Assembly (NCBI RefSeq): GCF_029867415.1
Contig: NC_081183.1
Span: 50,423,133-50,487,132, forward strand
Length of the DNA: 64,000 nucleotides
Reading direction: 5' to 3'
Source: Vicia villosa
Taxonomy: Eukaryota; Streptophyta; Magnoliopsida; Fabales; Fabaceae
The notes beneath the pieces are model-generated. The model had not been told where the DNA came from. It did not search any database and saw only the letters and a list, made by a program, of their open reading frames with translations. Each line of letters begins with the position of its first letter. The stretch's first letter is position 1. A program made the position numbers and the translations under genes. Of the stretch, positions 45,405 to 56,929 are shown one piece after another.

Positions 45405-47333
45405 TGTAATACCCTACCAATATGTGTCTAGAATCATATCAGCAGAATACTAATAACTGGTACTGAGTACATACAAAAGTCAGGAATAATAACATAAGTG
45501 TATACATTTCAAAATCATCTTGAAGATGGATACAATGAATATATCTACACAAAGATATTAATACACAGCGGAAGAAAAGATTAGGCACGGTCTTCACGAC
45601 ATCCGATCAAAAGCTCTTGATCCAAGCATCTAGCGAAACTCGATCTTGCATGGTACCTGAAAAAATAATAAGATGAATGGGGTGAGATTACTAAATCTCA
45701 TTGAGTTCCCCTATCTTATGGGTCCTCTCGGCTCTACAAGATACATACATAAAATACAGTATATTAGGTACATATCACATGTTCGAATATTAGGTACATG
45801 TTTCCTCCAGAATAGGTCTTCCGGATTTACCTGCCAACCTTCTGTCGGGAGCTACCCTCAAGGTCTAGTTTTCCGGGTTTACCTGCCTATCTGCCCTCGA
45901 AACAAGACCCCAAAACATACCTTTCCAATCTACATGGTAAGTAACTCATATGACTATAGAGAACCATGGAACCGACATTGAATCGCTACAACAATTCAAC
46001 TCGTCCAATTTCCTGGGTCCAAATCTCACATAGAAGTTCACCCATAAGGAAACAACAAAAGGAGAAGGTGAGGTACACATCCCCGGGAGTTCATCCCTGG
46101 AGAATAACTCCTGAACTAAGGAGCCGACCCATTCCCGAGACCAAAGCCCGAGAATTCTTGCAATATATGTGGCACAGGGGCATCCTTGGAATCTCTTCAC
46201 AAGAAGTAGCCAACATATATGTAACGTGCCTACTCGCAGTTACTGTCCTTTTATCTGTCCTCTAACCCCTCGTCTCATACTTACTACACCATTAGATTGT
46301 AGAATTTTAGAAGAAGTCGCTTGATAGGAAAAAGGAATATAAGATTAGCATCCATTCATATCTCTTAGTTTAGGTATCCTAAGGTTCACCTTACCATATC
46401 CATATTTTGTTAATCGACGTACACAAGTTACACCAAGTTGTAAGACCTCCTCGCCTCTTAGTTCACATGCATAGCTTCACAAGCTATAAGACCTCAACAT
46501 CTTTAAGGTACGTGGATAACTTTGATTTACAATACTATTCATTCCATGATCCCTACAACCCAGTTGAAGGAACATTTATGCACCAAGGCATTTAGAATGA
46601 TTAACAATACGATTATCCAAGCACTATCGTTTAGTAACCACGATACAAGAATATTCACACGGGTTTAATTAGTACTTAAATGTATGAAATTGTTGTGTAA
46701 GCTTAAGGATCTTGTATCCCTTTCCGATAGCTTTCTAATTCCTGTGACGGTGCCCAATTCTGAGTTACGAAACTCTAGTTATGGTCGAAACAGTAAAATG
46801 ATGATTTTCTGTCAGGTGCAATCGATTTGCATTGGTGTGCAATCGACTGCTCACTGAACCAGAAGCGCAGAATGCCAATTTTTCACAGTGCAATCGATTG
46901 CTTGACCCCTGCAATCGATTGCTTACTGAACCAGAAGCAAAAATCACATTTTTCTTGCATAAAACGAGTTCCAAAAGAGTTCTAACTCATCCATAGGTTC
47001 CCAACAATCAAATTTCGAACCCCATCCTATTTCAACATTCCATATCATATAATTGCATCAAAAGAACAGATATTTGACCGATTAAATCATCATGCAAGAC
47101 ATTAATAACAATCTAAACCCTAAATCATGCAAAGTTCCCAAATCCTACCCCAAGTTCCTAACTAATGGAACTCACCTCAAAATCAAGACTTGATGAAGAT
47201 GATGATGCAGATTCTGATCATGAGTGATGAAGAAGATGATGAATCCAACCTTGATTATTTACTCTCCTTCCAAAAGTACCAAGCTCCACACACCTGCAAG
47301 AGGCGGATGGAATTGTTCTTCCTTATTCATTTT
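45405..47333 (-). repeat. Right (5') LTR of B, part 1 (continues at 56004-56282)
   Basis: Partner of 34114-35831. About 100 bp are missing around 45750-45775 and replaced by a short filler. The palindrome cluster GCAATCGATTGC is at about 46817-46925. It ends with ATTTT (47329-47333), the target duplication of D. Confidence 0.88.
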
Positions 47334-48028
47334 TGATCCGCTGTCGCGCGCGGGTCAAAAACGAGTATTTTGTAAAACTGTAGTACGACGGTAAGGTGAC
47401 TCGAATATCGTCTCTCAAGGACTCTTAATTATTACTAACTGAAATCGAATTAGTTTGGTTCGTCTCTCAAGGACTCTATTCATATTTGATCAATTCGTTC
47501 GGTTCCTATCTATCATCAATTACAGCAGATTAACTCAGCAGGGATTAGTTCGCCATGGATCAATTCGTACAACCTTGATTTTTCGTGAAATAGTAGATAG
47601 AATGAACAGTGTCGCGGCTGCTACCCTAAGGGGAGAGAGAACGACCCGTTTTACAATCCAACTGGGTCAAAAATACGACCCAGGCCCAAAACTAATTGAC
47701 CCGAAACTTAACTAAAACTAGTGCTGCAACTTCAACGAATATTATGGCCCTTCTACAATCCGATTCTGACTTCGACTCCAACATAAGAATTCTAGCTCTT
47801 TCTCTTAGCTTTCCGGAGATTATTAGAACGCCTCAATCGGACTCATGGAACTCTAGATATGATCATTTCCGTGCAGTCTGTTAATGCTGAAAAATTAATA
47901 CGAAAAACAAATAAGTGCAAAAATAAAATAAAATATAAAAACATATTAAAACATAAAAATAAATAAAACAAACCGAAGAAATGCTTGAGTACAAACATGG
48001 AAGAACATGCATTAAAATGCACTGATCA
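47334..48028 (-). repeat. 3' LTR of D, internally shuffled
   Basis: Both ends match the 5' LTR, but 47450-47525 replaces about 450 bp of it with short pieces copied from at least four places in that LTR, in a different order. Net loss is 370 bp. Confidence 0.88.
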
Positions 48029-48937
48029 AATTCCCCCACACTTGAACTTTTGCACTCCGAGCAAAATGTAAAGAAAGCAGAAATACATCAACAGTTACTC
48101 ATCCTAGGCTACAAATCTTCTTCGGGTAAGTTTGCATCGACAGGTACTAATCTTGCACACTAAGGACATCGTAAGAACACTAACCACAAATATGCAGACA
48201 TAAGGCTCCTAAATACACAAACCAATTCAAATCATATTATTATACCATAGCCTAACTTACTCATCCTTTTTGCTCTTTTTCATTCAGGCGCAATCACATT
48301 AAGCCCGTTATCTCCACACACTTATAGCAAGACAACCGGTTAGTGACTCTGATCCTTTTGCACGGGGTTCCGGTACTTGCGTGGCATAACCCTTTGCTTA
48401 CTCAGATGTAGTTGCGGGGGATCGGAGCGTAATCCTCCCTACCAAGTTCAGCACCAGAAACCGCTGAACCAACTAACAAAGAGTTTTGAAAACTTTTTTT
48501 TTGAAGATTACACAACCGTTGGGTTAAGTGACCGGGTGAGGATCACCAAACTTAGAAGGTGTATTACCTTTTTCTTTTTTCTTTTTTTTTCTTTTCGGAA
48601 CATTCACTTATATTCATCGGCTTCCTGCGTAAAGTGTGTGAGAGATGGTGTCGACTGCTGAAATAAACTATTCAAGAACTGTCAAAGAATGAGAAATTAA
48701 GGCTAAAATATAATAACAAATTCAAATCAATTTCCGTATGCAGGAGACTTATGGTGTTAGAACGATATCGATCTTGTGAATTTTTCCCAAGACTCCACAA
48801 ACCCGACTCAAATCAGTGTGTAGCCTAAAAACTTTCAAGAAGATGCATTTTTTTTATTGAAATTAAACAAAATACTAACAAACAAAAACAAAAAAAACAC
48901 ACGATTTCCTCCCCCACACTTAAACTAAGCATTGTCC
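48029..48937 (-). other. Element D 3' non-coding tail
   Basis: This 0.9-kb stretch lies between integrase and the 3' LTR, where Athila elements may carry an envelope-like ORF. No such ORF is visible. A polypurine tract (AGTGTGGGGGAAT, about 48029-48041 on the minus strand) abuts the LTR; a similar purine-rich motif is at about 48912-48922 by the integrase stop. Long T/C runs lie at 48565-48600. Confidence 0.65.
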
Positions 48938-49942
48938 TCAATGAAAGGACATTACTAATAAAGTAGAGAGAAGGAAAGAAGGACTCCCTGATGAAGTTGC
49001 AGTGTAGTCAGGTGCTTCTAAAGAAAGCTCCTCTATGCTGACATTTTCAGGCACCGAACTTTCATGGAATAACTTCAGCCGCTGCCCGTTAACCTTGAAG
49101 ACTTTGTCAGTACCTGCACTTTTTATTTCTACTGCACCATGAGGGTAAACATTAGTAACAACAAAGGGGCCAATCCATTTGGATCGAAGTTTCCCAGCCA
49201 TTAGCTTAAGGCGGGAGTTAAACAGTAAAACCTGTTGGCCCACAGAAAATTCCTTCCTAGAAATCATTTTATCATGGAAGTGCTTAGTTTTTTCTTTATA
49301 AATCCTAGAGCTCTCATAAGCCTCTAAACTAAACTCTTCCAGCTGTTGCAATTGGAGTTTTCTTTCAATACCTGCTTGTTGCATCTCCAAATTACAACTC
49401 TTCACCGCCCAAAAAGCACGGTGTTCTATCTCAACAGGAAGATGACACGCCTTGCCAAAAACAAGTCGATAAGGAGACATCCCAATGGGTGTCTTGAAAG
49501 CTGTTCTTTGAGCCCAAAGTGCGTCTTCTAGACGACGGCTCCAGTCTTTCCTGTTTGGCTGCACCATTTTCTCTAAAACCTGTTTGATCTCCCTGTTTGA
49601 GATCTCAGCTTGCCCATTAGTCTGTGGGTGATATGCAGTAGAGACTCTGTGCACAACTCCATACTTCCGTAGTAAAGCTTCCATGGTGCGGTTACAGAAA
49701 TGAGTGCCTTGGTCACTTATGATAGCTCGCGGTATTCCAAACCTGCAAAAGATATTAGACCTGACAAAATCTGCAACAACTCGAGAATCATTAGTCCTAG
49801 TGGGGATAGCTTCCACCCACTTTGAAACATAATCAACAGCAAGTAAAATGTAAAGGAAACCAAAAGATACAGGAAAAGGACCCATGAAATCAATTCCCCA
49901 TACATCAAATACCTCACAGAAAAGCATAGGCTGCTGAGGCAT
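48938..49942 (-). pseudogene. int: Element D integrase
   Basis: 334 residues in the same frame as RT-RNase H, separated only by one TAG. The catalytic triad is D18, D77, E113 ([22 protein letters not shown]) with 35 residues between the last two. The His/Cys zinc region lies at the end of the preceding ORF (HASQVGGH and CKEC), so the stop splits zinc region from core. The C-terminal end is a short Athila-type tail without chromodomain. Confidence 0.9.
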
Positions 49943-49975
49943 TTCACTCTTGCGAGTGATGTTTGTACCTGCTAT

Positions 49976-51550
49976 CTAGCACTCTTTACAAGTGCGATAA
50001 ATCTCAAAAGCATCCTTAAATATAGTTGGCCAATAGAAGCCTGAATCAAGGACTTTTCTCGCAGTCCTTTGAGGACCGAAATGTCCGCCGACTTGAGATG
50101 CATGAGAAAAATTAAAAATAGACTCAATCTCATTGTCGGGGACACATCTCCTGATTACCTGATCACTACCAAACTTCCATAGATATGGATCATCCCAAAC
50201 ATAATATTTGGCATCACTTTTGAGTTTGTGAACCTGTGATCTAGATGCACCTGTAGGAAAAACACCGGCAACAAGAAAATTAACAATGTCACCAAACCAA
50301 GGTGTAATCCCATGCAAAAGAAACAACTGCTCATCAGGAAAGTCATCCTTAATAGGAAAAGGATCTTCATCTCTCTCTATCCTGCTCAAGTGGTCAGCCA
50401 CTAAGTTCTCAGCTCCACTTTTGTCTTTAATCTCAACATTAAACTCTTGGAGCAGCAACATCCACCGAATCAATCTCGGTTTTGCATCCGGCTTCTTCAG
50501 CAAGTACTTTAAAGCTGCATGGTCAGTAAAAACAACAACCTTGGAACTTAGCAAATAAGATCTGAATTTGTCAAGAGCAAAAACAATAGCTAGCAGTTCT
50601 TTTTCAGTGGTAGTGTAATTAGACTGTGCAGAATCTAAAGTCCTAGAAGCATAGTAAATAACATGGGCAGCCTTGTCAACTCTTTGTGCAAGGACAGCCC
50701 CAACTGCATAATTGGAAGCATCACACATAAGCTCAAAAGGAAGTGTCCAATCAGGGGGCTGAATGATGGGAGCAGAGGTCAATGCTTTCTTCAAGAAGTC
50801 AAACGCTTGTTTGCATTTGTCATCAAAATCAAAAGTGACGTCATTCTTCAACAAGTTCGACAGGGGAAGATCTATCTTGCTGAAATCCTTGATGAAACGC
50901 CTGTAAAAACCTGCATGACCAAGAAAAGAACGAATCTCGCGAATGCAAGAAGGGCAAGGCAATGTAGAAATCACATCAATCTTAGCAGGGTCAACAGAAA
51001 TTCCTTTTTCAGAAATAATATGACCAAGAACAATTCCCTGCTCAACCATAAAATGACACTTTTCATAATTCAACACAAGGTTAGTCTCGATGCATCTTTC
51101 TAAAATCAAGCTTAAACTGTTCAAGCATGCATCAAAAGAAGAACCATAAACAGTGAAGTCATCCATAAACACTTCCATGCAATTTTCAATAAAATCAGAG
51201 AAAATACTCATCATGCATCGTTGGAAAGTGCCAGGAGCATTGCAAAGGCCAAAAGGCATCTTCCTGTAAGCAAATGTACCGAATGGACACGTGAAAGTGG
51301 TCTTTTCATGATCTTCAGGTGCAATATGAATCTGAAAGTAACCTGAAAAACCATCAAGAAAACAATAATGTGATTTACCAGCTAGCCGATCAAGCATCTG
51401 GTCAATGAACGGCAAAGGAAAGTGATCCTTTCTAGTAGCCTGGTTCAGTCTCCTGTAATCAATACAAACTCTCCAGCTGTTCTGGACTCTAGTGGGAACA
51501 AGTTCATTCTTTTCATTTTTTACCACTGAGTCCAGATTTCTTAGGAACAA
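49976..51550 (-). pseudogene. RT-RH: Element D reverse transcriptase and RNase H
   Basis: 524 codons are open, but there is no ATG start; the first codon used (TTG) only marks the end of the preceding break. RT has the Athila form of the active site, FMDD (128-131), after [10 protein letters not shown]. RNase H begins with D277 ([14 protein letters not shown]) and has TEKELLA and TDHAAL. The N-terminal part of RT lies upstream in 51551-51776, interrupted by TAG at 51551-51553 and out of frame with this ORF. It ends in a TAG after CKEC, within the integrase zinc region. Confidence 0.92.
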
Positions 51551-51776
51551 CCTACACTGGACTTACCCACTTACTGTCAGAGATAGGATAAATGATACCT
51601 GCTTGCAAGAGTTTGGTTACCTCTTTCTTTACAACATCAAGAATCAAAGGATTAAGCCTCCTTTGGGGCTGCCTTACTGTTTTCGCTCCATCCTCAAGTA
51701 AAATCCTGTGCATGCACATCGAAGGACTAATACCTGGATGGTCGGCTAATGTCCACCCGATTGCTTTCTTGTGCTT
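51551..51776 (-). pseudogene. Element D pol N-terminal segment, disrupted
   Basis: The translation retains recognisable protease-RT linker text (GWTLADHPGISP, MCMHRILLEDGAK, LQAGIIYPISDS). It is bounded by the TAG that closes gag-protease at 51777, another TAG at 51551, and a one-base-type frameshift before the RT ORF. These lesions would prevent pol from being made. Confidence 0.75.
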
Positions 51777-53249
51777 CTACAATACCTGCAAAAGTTTGTC
51801 CTCTTGATTGAATTCAAGGTTAGAAGAGATAATAACAGGAAGTTTTTCATTATGCTCCAAGTAAGCATATTTCAGGTTCCCAGGGAGCTCTTTCAGCTCT
51901 AAGGACGGGGGCTGAATGATGGATGGAAGGCTTGGGGCAGCCGGGATGTCAAGAGCATCGACGGCAAAAACAGCCTCATCGGTAACAACTTCACCTGTAG
52001 GAAATGTATCAGGCTGCAAGGAAGCATCAATCTCAGCACAAAGGACACAAACGTTAGTGTCAGTGCAGTCAGGACATGAATAATCATCATCAAAATCAGA
52101 GAGAGATGGAAAATCAAGTGCAAATAATTCAGAATAACTCTCATCAACTAGTTCAGAAATCAACTCAATGTTAAAAACCGAATGCTCCTCCACAGGGTGT
52201 TTCATGGCATCGAAGATATTAAATTTTGCGACGATGTCACCAAATTCCATGGACATGGTTCCATCATCAACATCAACTTTTGTCTTCGCCGTTTTCATGA
52301 ACGGTCTGCCTAAGATGATGGGAGCTCTGCTTGACTTAGTTTCTCCTTCCATGTCCAGAATATAAAAATCTGCAGGAAAGATTAAATCGTTAACTTGAAC
52401 GAGGACGTCTTCCACTATGCCGGTGGGACGTGCATTGCTCCTGTTCGCCAGTTGAACGATTAAACCTGTATGCTGCATGGGACCAAGGCAAAGGTTATTA
52501 TAAATAGAAGTAGGCATAACATTAATGCCCGCTCCTAAATCAAGCAAACAATTATCAAATTTCTTATCCCCGATGGTACAAGGAATAGTAAAAGTTCCCG
52601 GGTCCTTGCACTTTTGTGGCAAGACCTGAGAGATGGCCGAAACACTTTGTTCGGGCTGAATAAAAGCAGAGATGCTTCTTCCCAAGTTGACTCTGTCACT
52701 TCCTTTTACTTTTCTCTTGTTTGTACACAGATCCTTCAGAAACTTTGCATACCTTGGAACTTGCTTAATCACATCAAGAAGCGGAATGTTTACCGCTAGT
52801 TTCCTAAACATATCCATAATTTCTTTTTCTTTGTCTCCCTCCTCAATTCTTTTATTTTTCAGAACTCTATGCGGGAAAGGAACTGGTGGCACATACTCCT
52901 TTTCTTTATTTTTTTCAGTTCCGACCACAACAGAAGAAGGAGAAGAAAGCTCAGCTGGAGGAGAAGGTTCAGATGGAGAAAGTTCAGAAGTTACCTCAAT
53001 GAATTTTTTATTCTTTTCAGGGGCTGTTTCGGTAACTTTTCCGGATCGCAAAGAAATAGCGCTCACATTAGCATTACCATTCCGATTGACAACAGTTTGT
53101 GCTGGAAGTTGGTTCGAACCTTGAGCTTGCATATTATTTATTTGAGTAGCAAGTTGTCCCATCTGTGTGGTCAAGGTCTGAATGCTAGTGTCGGTTCTTT
53201 GTTGAAACTGAAGGTTGTTCACGGCCATTTGCTTAACAAGATCTTCCAA
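51777..53249 (-). pseudogene. pro: Element D gag C-terminal part and protease
   Basis: 490 codons in the same frame as the gag ORF to its right, from which it is divided by one TGA (53340-53342). A Gln/Asn-rich linker is followed by an acidic, Pro/Ser-rich segment. The aspartic protease domain has its active-site loop as DLGAGINVMP, the DLGA variant usual in Athila, with ILGRPF further on. The C-terminal third is acidic with a Cys pair region (CPDC, VCVLC) and leads toward RT. Confidence 0.88.
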
Positions 53250-53339
53250 GGATGGTCCGGAAGTAGTAGCTGGAGGGGTGTGATGTGGCTGGGGTAATGG
53301 AACGGTGAGCTGTTGTTGGGAAGGCTGCTGATTTCCATA

Positions 53340-54518
53340 TCAGAGGTTGGGATGATTCCTCCAATTGGAGTGATATTTGTTGGTAGACAAGTCAGGGGTG
53401 TTGTTGTACCTGTTCTGGTTGTAAAGGTTGGCTGCATAAGCTTGAGGCAGCTCGGTAACAGTATCATCTTTCAGAAGAGGACAAGTATCAGTGGGGTGAT
53501 CATGAGCTGTACAAATGCCACATACAGTTGCTGTTTGAGGTTTCGCTACTGCAAGTTGTTTAACTAAAGCGGTCAGCTCATCAAGTCTGGTTTCTAAAGC
53601 TCTGTTCGAGGACCCTTGAATTTGATGTACACCCTTGGTCTGGACAGAATTGGTTCGAGTGGTGAACTGCTGGGAATTTAAGGACATATTTCCAATGAGG
53701 GCTCTGGCAGCAGCTGGAGTTTTGTCAACAAGTGCTCCACCACTAGCAGCATCAAGAATGTTTCTATCCATAGGTAACAACCCCTCGTAAAAGTACTGAA
53801 TGAGAAGTTGTTCGGTAATATGATGTTGAGGACAGCTTGAAACTAACTTCTTGAACCTATCCCAGTACTCAGCCAATGACTCGTTATCTTGTCTAATACC
53901 ACAAATCTCTTTTCGGATTGAAGCAGCTCTAGATGCAGAAAAATATCGCTCCAAGAACACTCTCTTCCGAGCATTCCAGCTTGTGATTGAATTCAATTCG
54001 ATATCATATATCCAGTCCTTCGCTGCACCGTGCAAAGAAAAAGGAAAAGCACGAAGTTTGATATGATCTTCAGTGATACCTTCGGGCTTCAATGGTGTAG
54101 AGCACACCACCTGGAATTCCTTCAAATGTTTGTGTGGATCCTCACCTGCAAGACCACTAAACTTTGGCAACAAGTGTATTAAACCCGATTTTAATTCAAA
54201 AGGAACAGCAACAACATCATATTCAATACACAAGCCATTATAATTAACATCAGGGGCTGCAAGTTGCCTTAGAGTTCTATTTTCAGCCATTTCAAAAGCA
54301 AATTCAGAATCAGAATCAAACAAGTTATGCAAATAGTCAGACTCAGAATCAGACTCAGCTATGGTCGGTGAAGGAAAACTATTGCTAGCCTGGCCTGCTC
54401 TACGAAGTGTGTGCAAGGTTCTCTCTACCTCAGGATCAAAAGCAACAAGTTCAGGACAGGAAGACCTAGTAGCCAGGACTAGTGCACAGCAATGCAGCAA
54501 CAATCGTGAAAATGCCAA
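53340..54518 (-). pseudogene. gag: Element D gag
   Basis: 392 codons are open with Athila capsid signatures (LRQLAAPDVNYNG, LIHLLPKFSGLAGEDPH, GAAKDWIY) and a CCHC zinc knuckle (CGICTAHDHPTDTC, about residues 335-350). The first codon is TTG; the first in-frame ATG is at 54290 just before AENRTLRQL, but similar text upstream (ELVAFDPEVERTL) looks coding, so the natural start may have been lost. It ends at a TGA that directly precedes continued gag sequence. Confidence 0.9.
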
Positions 54519-54912
54519 CTATGTCCCTAAAACAACACAATGAAGCAAATCGATTAAAAATAACTCAAAAAAATAAACTGACACCGAAAATAATCTAATG
54601 ACTTAAAAATAAAATTTTGATATTTTTTTCGGAATTTTTCGACTCTATGAAAACAGAAAATAAATCATTAAAAATAGTAAAAAGGCTTTTTTCGCGATTT
54701 GAAAAGTTTGTCACGTAACTGTCGGGACATATTTTCGAAACGGTGAAATTTTCACACCTAACTGTCGGGACAGATTTTCGAAACGGTGAAATTTTCCCAA
54801 AAACCGATTTTTTCGACTCTAGAGGCGTTATGGCCGAAACCGCGAGGAACCTATGGCCAAAACGCGCAAACACTACACCTAAGACTCTAATATCAGTTAA
54901 TATTCACAAGAA
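54519..54912 (-). other. Element D 5' leader with a 43-bp direct repeat
   Basis: A 0.4-kb leader between the primer site and gag. A 43-bp unit (TAACTGTCGGGACA... to GGTGAAATTTT) occurs twice in tandem at 54716-54800 with minor differences. Confidence 0.75.
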
Positions 54913-54930
54913 TCCCTGGCAATGGCGCCA
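54913..54930 (-). other. Primer-binding site of D (tRNA-Asp-like)
   Basis: TCCCTGGCAATGGCGCCA on the + strand, two differences from the plant tRNA-Asp 3' end, 3 bp from the LTR. Confidence 0.8.
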
Positions 54931-54933
54931 ATT

Positions 54934-55998
54934 TGATCCGCTGTCGCGCGCGGGTCAAAAACGAGTATTTTGTAAAACTGTAGTACGACGGTAAGGTGAC
55001 TCGAATATCGTCTCTCAAGGACTCTTAATTATTACTAACTGAAATCGAATTGGGGGGGTTGGTTTGGTTCGATTTTAAGAAGAAAAGGGCTTAAAATAAG
55101 TGATTCTGAAATAAGCTGTTTTGAAAATAAGTGATTATGGAGTTAAGCTAATCTGCTGTTTCGGTTCCTATCTATCATCGATTACTACAATATCACTGTC
55201 CTAAGCGGAATCTATTCATATTTGATCATAACAACAATCCACAAGCGAGGTAGAAATTATAAGAATTATGTTTCTCTTTTCACCGAATTAAGCAAACGGT
55301 TAATAAAATCAGCGGATTAACGGATTAAGCAAACGATAATACGCATTTGATTGTAGGAAAACATAAATCAATCAAATTAACAAAACTATATATGATGATT
55401 TGAATTAAGGAAACAAACAACATAAACAGAATTGATATGAATAGAAAATGAATTGCGAAATTGTATAAACCTCAAGTTTGGAATCCGAATTACAGCAAAT
55501 TAACTCAGCAGGGATTAGTTCGCCATGGATCAATTCGTACAACCTTGATTTTTCGTGAAATAGTAGATAGAATGAACAGTGTCGCGGCTGCTACCCTAAG
55601 GGGAGAGAGAACGACCCGTTTTACAATCCAACTGGGTCAAAAATACGACCCAAGCCCAAAACTAATTGACCCGAAACTTAACTAAAACTAGTGCTGCAAC
55701 TTCAACGAATATTCTAGCCCTTCTACAGTCCGATTCTGACTTTGACTCCAACATAAGAATTGTAGCTCTTTCTCTTAGCTTTCCGGCGATTATTAGAACG
55801 CCTCAATCGGACTCCTGATACTCCAGATATGATCGTTTCCGTGCAGACTGTTAATGCTGAAAAATTAATACGAAAAACAAATAAGTGCAAAAATAAAATA
55901 AAATATAAAAACATATTAAAACATAAAAATAAATAAAACAAACCGAAGAAATGCTTGAGTACAAACATGGAAGAACGCGCATTAAAATGCACTCATCA
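54934..55998 (-). repeat. 5' LTR of D
   Basis: A 1065-bp LTR, the unrearranged copy. CpG-rich start (GCTGTCGCGCGCGGG on +). Confidence 0.9.
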
Positions 55999-56003
55999 AT
56001 TTT

Positions 56004-56282
56004 CCATGTTCTTCACTTCCTCTCCCTCCAATATTCTTACTAAAATTCTGATATGGAAAAATGAATGAGAGAAAAGAGAATTCCACTTAAGTAGCCATTT
56101 TGTAAAAAAAATGACCATCTTTCCCCTTACAATTAATCCAATTTACTAACATGCCACCACTTGCTAGAAGTCATAGGATTAGTAAGCTCAATGTCTCTTA
56201 ATAAATACCAATGGAGATTCCATCTATGAATTTTCTATTTAAGAATGGAAATAACCGGCTTAGGCAAAATCGGGGTATTACA
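56004..56282 (-). repeat. Right LTR of B, part 2
   Basis: Resumes B's right LTR after D and ends GGTATTACA at 56282, next to TCTTC (56283-56287). Confidence 0.88.
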
Positions 56283-56688
56283 TCTTCCCATCGTTGTTGT
56301 TTTTTGGTTTGAACCTTGTCGAGCCAAGCGAGATAGTTTTTTTGCCGGGAGGGGGCATCGAGCGGAAAACCCTCATAGCAGGATCCATGAACTTTAGATC
56401 AAGTTGCCTTTGCTTGTCAAAATCCAATGGCATAGTCAGAGCATAAGCAGGAAAGAAGATTTGAACCGTTTTTGGATGGGTACGGGTATCTGGGTACGGA
56501 CCAGAAAATGCAAGGAGTTTGTCAGATACTTAGAATGGTATAAGCATCTGATTTCTCCATATTGCAACATTAGTTTCCCTTTCGAGTAGAGGAGGAAGTG
56601 TTGATATCCCTTTTTCTTCTTCTTCCTGGTTAATGACAAGGGCGAGAGGGTTAGCACCAGTAGCAGAAGCGCTAGTGTCAGATGCCAT
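56283..56688 (-). pseudogene. Gene-like ORF of unknown family, cut by element B
   Basis: From ATG at 56688 an Ala/Ser-rich start (MASDTSASATGANPL) leads to a Glu run, then ISTLPPLLERE and NVAIWRNQMLIPF. An in-frame TAA (56530-56532) follows, but the same frame goes on with protein-like text (SGPYP, FFPAYALTMPLDFDKQRQLD, RSMPPPGKK) to the B insertion, and ends in TAG just beyond it (34104-34106). I do not recognise the family. It could be a decayed host gene or the first exon of another transposon. The promoter at 56793-56864 supports a once transcribed unit. Confidence 0.5.
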
Positions 56689-56792
56689 TGATAAGAAAAT
56701 GTGTAGATTTTGGAGAACTTTGCGTTTTGCTAAAAGATTGCATAAGAAACGGAGAAGAAGAAGGAAAATAGGCTTGAAACAAAAGAGAGAGA

Positions 56793-56864
56793 TTTTTATA
56801 GTAAAGAGTTGTGATTTGATGACGTCAGCAAAAGACGTTTCAGAAACAAATGTCATTTCATTGG
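56793..56864 (-). promoter_or_regulatory. Promoter of the minus-strand gene-like ORF
   Basis: On the minus strand a CCAAT box (56860-56864 region), a perfect bZIP palindrome TGACGTCA (56820-56827) and a TATA box CTATAAAAA (56793-56801) lie in order, 105 nt before the ATG. Spacing is normal for a plant promoter. Confidence 0.6.
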
Positions 56865-56929
56865 CTGTTTCTTGGGAAATGGTCATAGAAAGTGGGAGAG
56901 TCGTTAAAGAGCCCACTACCTAGGGTGTT

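Larger units (their letters stand above)
47334..55998 (-). mobile_element. Element D: Athila-lineage Ty3/gypsy element, coding but damaged
   Basis: An 8665-bp element in the right LTR of B, flanked by ATTTT (47329-47333, 55999-56003). LTRs are 47334-48028 (695 bp, rearranged) and 54934-55998 (1065 bp), TGATCC... to ...ATCA. The primer site on the minus strand (54913-54930) is tRNA-Asp-like with two differences. Order on the minus strand is gag, protease, RT-RNase H, integrase, then a 0.9-kb non-coding tail ending in a purine tract. No envelope-like third ORF, often present in Athila, is seen. Confidence 0.9.
34114..56282 (-). mobile_element. Element B: non-coding Tekay-like LTR element containing two later insertions
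   Basis: Flanked by TCTTC (34109-34113 and 56283-56287). The left LTR is 34114-35831 plus 41403-41988 (2304 bp, split by C). The right LTR is 45405-47333 plus 56004-56282 (2208 bp, split by D). LTR ends are TGTAATACCC and ...TATTACA. On the minus strand a tRNA-iMet primer site (GCTCTGATACCA on +, 45391-45402) lies beside the right LTR, and a polypurine tract (AAGGGGGGAGAA, 41989-42001) beside the left, preceded by a Tekay-like GAATTCGAGGGCG. The 3.4-kb interior has no long ORF. LTRs differ by substitutions and indels, so B is older than Ogre1. Confidence 0.88.

Noticed and set aside
48377..48661. A possible envelope-like third ORF of Athila element D
   Set aside because: It is on the wrong strand, short, and has no signal peptide, Cys pattern or membrane segment of that family.
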